Shown here: positions 41,167-47,698 of the stretch, one piece after another
How positions within the stretch are numbered: the first letter of the stretch is position 1
Layout of the letters: every line of letters starts with the position of its first letter
NCBI GenBank assembly: GCA_963808615.1
Contig: CAWEGV010000004.1
Location: forward strand, 310,001 to 374,000
Direction of reading: 5' to 3'
DNA: 64,000 bases
From: Palsa-504 sp963808615
GTDB taxonomy: Bacteria; Actinomycetota; Actinomycetes; Streptosporangiales; Streptosporangiaceae
Position numbers and translations under genes: made by a program
Notes under the pieces: generated by a model
What the model was told of the DNA's origin: nothing
What the model saw: only the letters and a program-made list of their open reading frames with translations
The model's database searches: none

Positions 41167-41655
41167 ATGGCTCGCAGCCCTAGGGCGCTCCCGGCTCACG
41201 GTCCAGGTGTCCTGGTACCCGACGCTATCTCCAAGCAGATCATCGAGCAGCTCCAGCAAGACGGCAGGCGGTCCTACGCCGCGATCGGCAAGGCGGTGGG
41301 GCTGTCCGAGGCGGCCGTGCGGCAGCGGGTGCAGCGTCTGCAGGACACCGGCGTCATGCAGATCGTCGCGGTTACCGATCCGCTGACGCTGGGCTTCCGG
41401 CGTCAGGCCATGATCGCCATCAAGACCGATGGTGACCTCGAGAAGGTGGCCGGCCAGCTGGCCGAACTGGACGAGATCGACTACGTGGTCATCACCGCCG
41501 GCTCGTACGACGTGCTTGCCGAGGTGGTCTGTGAGGACGATGAACAGCTACTAGAGATCCTGAGCCGGGTCCGCGCGGTCCCGTCCGTCACGAGCACTGA
41601 GACGTTCGTCTACCTTAAGCTCCGCAAGCAAACCTACTCATGGGGAACGAGATGA
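41167..41655 (+). CDS. Lrp/AsnC-family transcriptional regulator
   Basis: A 162-residue regulator: HTH IIEQLQQDGRRSYAAIGKAV and GLSEAAVRQRVQRLQDTGVM (about 21-60), then the ligand-binding RAM/AsnC domain IAVTDPLTLGFRRQAMIAIK-like part through VITAGSYDVLAEVVCEDDEQL and the end TFVYLKLRKQTYSWG. ATG 41167 has GGAGGAGG eight bases upstream. The TGA overlaps the aminotransferase ATG (ATGA). Same arrangement (Lrp between aminotransferase and aminobutyraldehyde dehydrogenase) is known in streptomycetes as a putrescine/lysine catabolism control unit (recollection). Confidence 0.9.
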   Translation: MARSPRALPAHGPGVLVPDAISKQIIEQLQQDGRRSYAAIGKAVGLSEAAVRQRVQRLQDTGVMQIVAVTDPLTLGFRRQAMIAIKTDGDLEKVAGQLAELDEIDYVVITAGSYDVLAEVVCEDDEQLLEILSRVRAVPSVTSTETFVYLKLRKQTYSWGTR

Positions 41656-43034
41656 CCTCCACTTACGACACCATCGGCACCGCACAAGAAGCCGCCAAGC
41701 GCAACCTGTGGCTGCACTTCACCCGGATGTCCTCCTACAAGGACAGCGACGTCCCCGTGATCGTGCGCGGCTCGGGCGCCTACGTCTTCGACCAGCACGG
41801 CAAGCGATACCTGGATGGGCTATCGGGCCTGTTCGTCAGCCAGGTCGGCCACGGCCGTACCGAGATCGCCGAAGCCGGGGCGCGGCAGGCGGCCGAGCTC
41901 GCCTACTTCCCGCTGTGGTCCTACGCCCATCCCAAGGCCATCGAGCTGGCGCAGCGGCTGGCCGACCTAGCGCCCGGTGACCTGAACCGGGTCTTCTTCA
42001 CCACCAGCGGCTCGGAGGCGGTCGAGTCGGCGTGGAAGCTCGCCAAGCAGTACTTCAAGCTGATCGGACAGCCGGGCCGGTACAAGGTGATCAGCCGGGA
42101 CATCGCCTACCACGGCTCCTCGCTGGGCGCGCTGGCCATCACCGGCCTGGCCGGCATCAAGCACCCGTTCGAGCCGCTGCCGCCCGGCGGCGTGCGGGTG
42201 CCGAACACCAACTTCTACCGGGCGCCTGACTTCACGGCCGGCGACGAGGCGCAATTCGGGCAGTGGGCCGCGGACGAGATCGAGCGGGCGATCCTGCGCG
42301 AGGGCCCGGAATCGGTCGCGGCGGTCTTCCTGGAGCCAGTGCAGAACTCCGGCGGCTGCTTCCCGCCGCCGCCCGGCTACTTCCAGCGGGTCAGGGAGAT
42401 CTGCGACCGCTACGGCGTGCTGCTGGTCTCCGACGAGGTGATCAGCGCGTTCGGCAGGCTCGGCTACTACTTCGGCGCCGAGCGGTACGGCTACCAGCCG
42501 GACATTATCACCTTCGCCAAGGGGGTGACGTCCGGGTACTCGCCGCTGGGCGGCATGCTCGTCAGCGACGCGTTGATGAAGCCGTTCACCGAGGGAACGG
42601 CCACGTTCCTGCACGGCGTCACGTTCGCCGGCCACCCGGTGTCGGCCGCGATGGCGCTGGCCAATCTGGACATCTTCGAGAAGGAAGACCTGCTGGGGAA
42701 CGTCCGGGCGAACGAGGCCGCGTTCCGCGCCACCCTGGAGAAGCTGTACGACCTGCCGATCGTCGGAGACGTCCGCGGCGCCGGGTACTTCTACGGCATC
42801 GAGCTGGTCAAGGACAAGGTCACCCGCGAGACATTCACCGACGACGAGTCCGAGCGGCTGCTGCGCGGCTTCCTTTCCCAGGCGGTGTTCGACGCCGGGC
42901 TGCCCTGCCGCTGCGACGACCGCGGCGACCCGGTCGTCCAGCTCGCCCCGCCGCTCATCTGCGGGCAGGAGCACTTCGACGAGATGGAGCAGATCCTGCG
43001 CGCGGTCCTCACCGAGGCCTGGACCCGCATCTGA
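41652..43034 (+). CDS. Class III aminotransferase, putrescine/diamine-pyruvate type
   Basis: A 460-residue enzyme: FFTTSGSEAVESAWKLAKQY (PLP phosphate loop, about 115), ISRDIAYHGSSLGAL (stacking), VFLEPVQNSGGCFPPPPGYF, LLVSDEVISAFGRLG (Asp) and PDIITFAKGVTSGYSPLGG (Lys about 286). The YFQRVREICDRYGVLLVSDEV phrase and GGCFPP fit diamine or b-alanine:pyruvate aminotransferases such as SpuC. ATG 41652 with GGGGA upstream is preferred over ATG 41640. It is translationally coupled to Lrp; with the divergent dehydrogenase it would convert putrescine to GABA (inference). Confidence 0.87.
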   Translation: MTSTYDTIGTAQEAAKRNLWLHFTRMSSYKDSDVPVIVRGSGAYVFDQHGKRYLDGLSGLFVSQVGHGRTEIAEAGARQAAELAYFPLWSYAHPKAIELAQRLADLAPGDLNRVFFTTSGSEAVESAWKLAKQYFKLIGQPGRYKVISRDIAYHGSSLGALAITGLAGIKHPFEPLPPGGVRVPNTNFYRAPDFTAGDEAQFGQWAADEIERAILREGPESVAAVFLEPVQNSGGCFPPPPGYFQRVREICDRYGVLLVSDEVISAFGRLGYYFGAERYGYQPDIITFAKGVTSGYSPLGGMLVSDALMKPFTEGTATFLHGVTFAGHPVSAAMALANLDIFEKEDLLGNVRANEAAFRATLEKLYDLPIVGDVRGAGYFYGIELVKDKVTRETFTDDESERLLRGFLSQAVFDAGLPCRCDDRGDPVVQLAPPLICGQEHFDEMEQILRAVLTEAWTRI

Positions 43035-43139
43035 GGCACCTGACCCGGCTGGTCGCCGAACTGGTCGAAGATCGGGTGGGCCTGCGCGTCAGGCAGGTCA
43101 CCCACCCTGAACCTCCCCTTGGACATTACGCGCAAGGGA

Positions 43140-43145
43140 TACGGT
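43140..43145 (+). promoter_or_regulatory. TACGGT -10 element before the D-amino acid oxidase ATG
   Basis: TACGGT is six bases before ATG 43152; TTGGAC at 43119-43124 could be the -35. Fits a leaderless transcript. Confidence 0.45.
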
Positions 43146-43151
43146 CAGGGG

Positions 43152-44096
43152 ATGGACGTTCTGGTGATCGGGGCCGGGGTCAGCGGCCTGACCACAGGGA
43201 TCTGCCTGGCCGAGGCCGGGCTCGGCGTGTCCATCAGGACGGCTGCCCGGCCCGAGCAGACCACGTCGGCCGCGGCCGGGGCGGTCTGGGGCCTGGTGCG
43301 GGTCGGGCCGCAGGAGCGGGCTCTTCAGTGGGGGCGGGTCGGGCTCGAGGTCCTGTCCAAGCTCGCGGCCGAGCCGGGCACCGGGGTGCGGATGGTCAGC
43401 GGCCGGGAGGTCTCCCGCGCCCCGCTCAGGCCCTACTACTGGACCGAGCTGCTACCCAGGCTGCAGCGATGCGACAAGACCGAACTGCCGGCCGGTTTCA
43501 CCCATGGCTGGCACTACACCGCGCCGGTTGCCACCATGCCGGCCTACCTTGGCTACCTGAGGGCCAGGTTCGAGCAGGCGGGCGGTGTGCTGGAAATATC
43601 CCCGGTCGGGTCGCTGGCCGAGTTGGCCGGGGCGGCCCCGGTAGTGGTCAACTGCTCCGGCGTGGCCGCCCATCACCTGGTGCCCGACCCCGCGGTGGTC
43701 CCGGTCCGCGGCCAGGTGGTCCTGGCGGCCAACCCCGGCATCGAGGAGTTCTTCATCAACCGGGACGAAGAACCGCCCTGGATCGTGTACATGTTCCCGC
43801 ACGGTGACACCGTCCTGCTCGGCGGCACCAACACCGAAGGCGACTGGGACACCGACCCTAAGACCGACATAGCCGAACGGATCGTGGCTCGGTGCGCCGA
43901 GATCGATCCCCGGCTGCGCGGGGTGGAAATCCTGGGACATCGCGTCGGCCTGCGCCCGGTCCGCCCCGAGGTGCGGCTGGAGTCCGAGCCGTTCGGTGGC
44001 GGCGTGCTGTGGCACAACTACGGGCACGGCGGCGCCGGCATCTCCCTGTCCTGGGGCTGCGCCACGGAGATCGCCCAAGCTGTCGCCGGCCGCTAG
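43152..44096 (+). CDS. D-amino acid oxidase (FAD-dependent)
   Basis: A 314-residue flavoprotein: FAD motif VLVIGAGVSGLTTGICLAEA (about 3-22), SAAAGAVWGLV for the si-face loop, VNCSGVAAHHL, VPVRGQVVL, and the active-site Tyr/Arg regions WIVYMFPHGDTVLLGGT and GLRPVRPEVRLE; the C-terminal NYGHGGAGISLSWGCA is the DAAO signature with the FAD pyrophosphate contact. Converts a D-amino acid and O2 to a keto acid, ammonia and H2O2. It lies just after the aminotransferase but has its own promoter. Confidence 0.9.
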   Translation: MDVLVIGAGVSGLTTGICLAEAGLGVSIRTAARPEQTTSAAAGAVWGLVRVGPQERALQWGRVGLEVLSKLAAEPGTGVRMVSGREVSRAPLRPYYWTELLPRLQRCDKTELPAGFTHGWHYTAPVATMPAYLGYLRARFEQAGGVLEISPVGSLAELAGAAPVVVNCSGVAAHHLVPDPAVVPVRGQVVLAANPGIEEFFINRDEEPPWIVYMFPHGDTVLLGGTNTEGDWDTDPKTDIAERIVARCAEIDPRLRGVEILGHRVGLRPVRPEVRLESEPFGGGVLWHNYGHGGAGISLSWGCATEIAQAVAGR

Positions 44097-44467
44097 CGGT
44101 CCAGCTGCGCCACCAGGCGCGCGGGGGCGACCGTGCGGTAGGCGTCCCGGCACAGCTCAGCGATCTCGGTCCAGTCGGGATCACGGTCGAGCCGGACGCC
44201 GATCCAGCCGCGGCCGCCGACGTAGGGCGGCCGGAAGAACCGGTCAGGCGCGGCCGCGGTCAGCTCGTGCTGGGCGCCCGGCGGCGCGGCACACCACAGG
44301 TGGGGGAACTGGTCATCGTGGTGGCCGTCCGCCCACAGCGTGGCGAACGAGCTCTTGCCCCGGACGAACCAGGTCGGAGCGCCATGGCTGAGCCGCTCGG
44401 TGACCTCGGGCAGCGCCAGGCAGAACGCGCGCATCCGCTCGGCGAGGCCGGCAGCCGGGTCGTCCAC
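44093..44467 (-). CDS. MmcQ/YjbR family protein
   Basis: A 124-residue protein of the YjbR fold: MRAFCLALPEVTERLSHGAP, TWFVRGKSSFATLWADGH, and RPPYVGGRGWIGVRLDRD with DWTEIAELCRDAYRTVAP at the end. The family is small, single-domain and of unknown biochemical role, perhaps DNA-binding. GTG 44467 chosen. Convergent with the DAAO gene, stops overlapping by three or four bases. Confidence 0.8.
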   Translation of the reverse strand: MDDPAAGLAERMRAFCLALPEVTERLSHGAPTWFVRGKSSFATLWADGHHDDQFPHLWCAAPPGAQHELTAAAPDRFFRPPYVGGRGWIGVRLDRDPDWTEIAELCRDAYRTVAPARLVAQLDR

Positions 44468-44496
44468 CAGACCGATTCTGTCACCGGCCCGACCGA

Positions 44497-44502
44497 TACG
44501 CT
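44497..44502 (+). promoter_or_regulatory. TACGCT -10 element before LLM oxidoreductase ATG
   Basis: Seven bases (gtgactc) separate TACGCT from ATG 44510; leaderless arrangement. Confidence 0.5.
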
Positions 44503-44509
44503 GTGACTC

Positions 44510-45427
44510 ATGAGGTTCGCGATCGCCATCCCGCAGTTCTACGCCGACGGCGAGTTCGATCCCGCGGCGTTCCGCGCGTACCTGACGCGAGCCGAGGAAC
44601 TGGGCTTCGATAGCGCCTGGGCTCAGGAAGGAACGCTCAACCCCGGCTCGCAGCTCAGCCCGATCGAGACGATGAGCTACGCGGCGGCCTGCACCACGCG
44701 GATGCGCCTGGGGTGCGCCGTGTTCGTGTCCACCCTGCACAGCCCGGTGCACCTGGCCAAGAGCATCACCACGCTGGACCAGCTCAGCCGCGGCCGGATC
44801 GACGTCGGCCTGGGCTACGGCGGCCGCGGCCGGCCGTTCGCCGCCTTCGGCGCGGGTCCCGCCCGGTCGGTGGCCCGGTTCACCGAGGGGATCGAGCTGA
44901 TGAAGGCGCTGTGGACCGAGCCTGCCGTCACCTTCCGCGGGGAGTTCTGGCAGCTCGAGAACGCGCCGATGGAACCCAAGCCGTTCACCAAGCCGTTCCC
45001 GCCGCTGTGGTTCGGCGGGGCCAGTGAACCCGCGCTGCGGCGGGCCGTGCGCATGGGCGACGGCTTCTTCGGCGCGGGATCGTCGCCCACGGCGAAGTTC
45101 GCCGAGCAGGTCCAGGTGGTCAGGAACGTCCTGGCCGGGGCGGGCAGGCCCGCCGGGGACTTCCCCATCGCCAAGCGGGTGTATGTCGCGGTGGACGAGG
45201 ACGCCGGGCGGGCCCGGGCGCGGATGAACGAGGCCCTGGCAGGCATCTACGGGCGGCGGGTGCCGTCCATCGAGGCCGCGGCGGCGGCGGGTACGGCCGC
45301 CGACTGCGCCCGCGAGCTGCAGCAGGTCGCCGAGGCCGGCGCGGAGCTGATCCTGATGACCACGCTGTTCGACCAGGCCGAGCAGATGGAATTGCTGGCC
45401 GCCGCCGTCGTGCCCGAGCTCGGCTAG
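44510..45427 (+). CDS. LLM-class F420/FMN-dependent oxidoreductase
   Basis: A 305-residue TIM-barrel flavoenzyme of the luciferase-like family. Motifs: FAIAIPQFYADGEF at the start, LGFDSAWAQEG, MRLGCAVFVSTLHSPVHLAKSITTLDQLSRGRIDVGLGYG (about 65-105), EFWQLENAPMEPKP, PLWFGGASEPALRRA with the phosphate-binding loop, and MTTLFDQAEQMELLAAAV at the end. The family transfers hydride to or from F420 or FMN in many catabolic steps; substrate unknown. Confidence 0.88.
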   Translation: MRFAIAIPQFYADGEFDPAAFRAYLTRAEELGFDSAWAQEGTLNPGSQLSPIETMSYAAACTTRMRLGCAVFVSTLHSPVHLAKSITTLDQLSRGRIDVGLGYGGRGRPFAAFGAGPARSVARFTEGIELMKALWTEPAVTFRGEFWQLENAPMEPKPFTKPFPPLWFGGASEPALRRAVRMGDGFFGAGSSPTAKFAEQVQVVRNVLAGAGRPAGDFPIAKRVYVAVDEDAGRARARMNEALAGIYGRRVPSIEAAAAAGTAADCARELQQVAEAGAELILMTTLFDQAEQMELLAAAVVPELG

Positions 45428-45446
45428 GGCTGGCTGCCGCAGGGCT

Positions 45447-46586
45447 TCAGCTGATGCCCGGGCCGGTGCGCGGCCGCATCAGGGCCTTCAACGCGGTCAT
45501 CACGGCGGGGTATCCCACGTCCTTCCAGTCCAGGGTCAGCAGGCCGAACGGCTCAGGAGCGCCCCAGTGGTTCAGGATCTGGTTGGTCCCCGGGCTGCTG
45601 CTCCGGCCGTGCGTCGGGTTGAGGGCCCACCAGCACCAGTCGATGTCGGTCTCTTTTACCCAGGCCTGGAGGTTCGCCCACCAGGCGCCGCCGCCCCCCG
45701 GGGACGACAGCTGGCGGGTGTTGCCGCCGAACTCTCCCAGCCAGACCGGGGCGATCCCTTCGCGGAGGATGTACCCTCCGGCCTTGGTCAGCTCCGCGAT
45801 GTAGGCGGCCTGCGACTGGCCCTGCGGGTGACCGAACCACGGGTAATCGTGCATGCTGTAGACCACCTTGTTCGGCTCGTTGAGCCGCACCGGATGCTGG
45901 GCCACGCCGGTCAGGTCACCGGCGTAGTTCAGTCCGTCGCAGATGATCAGCGGACGCGGGTTGATCTGGTGGATCAGGTTCCCGACCGTCATGTACATGG
46001 CCGCGAAGTCAGCCCGGCCCCCGGTCCCCCATGTAGGCTTGAGCTGACGCCCGCCCACAGTCGCCGGACGGGGCTCGTTCTTGATGTCCATCGCGGCGAC
46101 CAGTGGATTGGAGGCGTATCGCTTGGTGATCTCCTGCCACACCGCGGTGAATTTCTGGGCCGGCCAGCGGTCGTTGAACCACAGGCCGTTGGTGTCGGTG
46201 GTTGAGCAGCACCAGCCGAAGTCGAGCAGATGGCAGTTGGGTATGACGATGAGGCCCTGATCGGTGAGCGCCTTGACGCATGCGTCGTAGACCTGCAGGG
46301 GCGTCGACCCGTGCAGGTCGGGGTTGGCGGCAAGATATCGATCGGGGACCGGAGCGGTCTGCTGGGTCATCCACACGCTGAACGGGAACCGCACGCAGTT
46401 GAATCCCTGCTCGGCGATGAGCTGGGCCAGCTTACTGCGGTTGGTGCGGTCCAGGCCGACGGGCAGTCCGAAATCTTCGCTGGCGCCGTACCAGTTCACC
46501 CCGGCCAGGCGGACCCGCTTGCCATTCGCATCGACGATGAACCGGCCATGTGCCGAAAAAGGCGTAGCAATAGGCAAAATCGCCAC
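45447..46586 (-). CDS. Glycoside hydrolase family 5 (cellulase/endoglucanase-like), no signal peptide
   Basis: A 379-residue GH5 (b/a)8 barrel: GVNWYGASEDFGLP (about 29), GFNCVRFPFSVWM, the acid/base Glu in AAMDIKNEPRP (about 173), YSMHDYPWFGHPQ, and the nucleophile Glu in PVWLGEFGGNTRQL (about 287), then WCWWALNP. Two active-site glutamates are intact. No N-terminal signal or lipobox is seen: the first residues are MAILPIATPFSAHGRFIVD, so the enzyme may be intracellular or exported by another route. GTG start; purine-rich but weak ribosome site. Confidence 0.85.
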   Translation of the reverse strand: MAILPIATPFSAHGRFIVDANGKRVRLAGVNWYGASEDFGLPVGLDRTNRSKLAQLIAEQGFNCVRFPFSVWMTQQTAPVPDRYLAANPDLHGSTPLQVYDACVKALTDQGLIVIPNCHLLDFGWCCSTTDTNGLWFNDRWPAQKFTAVWQEITKRYASNPLVAAMDIKNEPRPATVGGRQLKPTWGTGGRADFAAMYMTVGNLIHQINPRPLIICDGLNYAGDLTGVAQHPVRLNEPNKVVYSMHDYPWFGHPQGQSQAAYIAELTKAGGYILREGIAPVWLGEFGGNTRQLSSPGGGGAWWANLQAWVKETDIDWCWWALNPTHGRSSSPGTNQILNHWGAPEPFGLLTLDWKDVGYPAVMTALKALMRPRTGPGIS

Positions 46587-46721
46587 CGCCTATCAGAGGG
46601 GCAAGAGAGCCCCTCCACAGTCTCAGGGGCGCGGTCCTGGCCGGCTTCACGCCCGCCCTGCTCAGCGCCTGGAGTCCGGGAATGAAGGCACCACGGCCCG
46701 TTCGGCAGAAAGGCCTTTCAC

Positions 46722-46727
46722 TAGGGT
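46722..46727 (+). promoter_or_regulatory. TAGGGT -10 element before the second LLM gene
   Basis: TAGGGT is six bases before ATG 46734; supports that ATG, not the one at 46728, as start. Confidence 0.45.
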
Positions 46728-46733
46728 ATGGGC

Positions 46734-47666
46734 ATGCGCATCGGATTCGGTGCCCCGGTAGCGGGCGCATGGGCCACCCCCGGGTATCTCGGGTCGTTTG
46801 CCGAACGGGCCGAGGCCGCCGGGTACACGTCGCTGTGGAGCTTCCAGCGGCTGCTGGTGCCCGAGGGCTCCGGCATGGAGCCGGTATACCGCAGCGTGCT
46901 CGACCCGATGGTGGCCCTCGGCTACGTGGCCGCCCGGACCTCCCGGATCAGGCTGGGCGTGGCCGTGGTCAACCTGCCGTTCGTGTCCCCCACCGTGCTG
47001 GCCAAGCAGGCCACCACGCTGGACGTGCTGTCCGGCGGCCGGCTCGACCTGGGCCTGGGCATCGGCTGGATGCCGGAGGAGTTCACCGCGGCGGGCGCGT
47101 CGACGGCCCGGCGCGGCGCGCGGACCGAGGAATACCTGGCGGTGCTCCGCACGCTGTGGGGCGACGAGGTGAGCTCGTTCGGCGGCGAGTTCTACACGAT
47201 CCCGGCCGGGCGCCAAGATCCCCGGCCGGTGCAGCGCCAGGGCCTGGCGGCCGGGCCGCCGGTGCTGCTGGGCGGGATGGCGCGCCCGGCCATCGAGCGG
47301 GCGGGGCGGATCGCCGATGGCTGGATCACCTCGAGCCGCGCCGACCTGCGCAAGATCCGCGAGGCGGCGGACATGCTCCGTGAGGCGGCCGCGGCGGCCG
47401 GCCGGGATCCGGCCGCGCTGCGGATCGTGTGCCGCGGCGTGGTGCAGGCCGGCGGCGAGGCGAAGGGTCCGGACGGCGGCGGCCGACGGCTGCTGTCGGG
47501 CAGCTTCGCGCAGATCCTCCAGGACACCGCCTGGCTGGCTGATCAGGGCGTCACCGAGCTGTTCTACGACCTGAACTGGGACCCGCAGGTCGGCTCGCCG
47601 TCCGTGGCCCCGGAGGCCGCGGCCGGGCGCGCCGGGGAGATCCTCGCCGAGCTCGCCCCGCGCTGA
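46734..47666 (+). CDS. LLM-class F420-dependent oxidoreductase
   Basis: A 310-residue luciferase-like barrel: MRIGFGAPVAGAWATPGY, EAAGYTSLWSFQRLL, IRLGVAVVNLPFVSPTVLAKQATTLDVLSGGRLDLGLGIGWMPEEF (about 66-112), and GPPVLLGGMARPAIERAGRIADGWITSSRAD. Related to the TIGR03619/F420 subgroup common in actinomycetes. Start ATG 46734 rests on the -10 spacing. Convergent with the large LuxR-type regulator, separated by about 30 bases. Confidence 0.87.
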   Translation: MRIGFGAPVAGAWATPGYLGSFAERAEAAGYTSLWSFQRLLVPEGSGMEPVYRSVLDPMVALGYVAARTSRIRLGVAVVNLPFVSPTVLAKQATTLDVLSGGRLDLGLGIGWMPEEFTAAGASTARRGARTEEYLAVLRTLWGDEVSSFGGEFYTIPAGRQDPRPVQRQGLAAGPPVLLGGMARPAIERAGRIADGWITSSRADLRKIREAADMLREAAAAAGRDPAALRIVCRGVVQAGGEAKGPDGGGRRLLSGSFAQILQDTAWLADQGVTELFYDLNWDPQVGSPSVAPEAAAGRAGEILAELAPR

Positions 47667-47698
47667 GAGCGTTCCCGGACGGCGGGCGTGCGCCCTGG

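Noticed and set aside
42263..43807. 514-residue plus-strand ORF overlapping aminotransferase and D-amino acid oxidase genes
   Set aside because: Third-frame shadow rich in Arg and Gly; real genes in the other frames have complete motifs.
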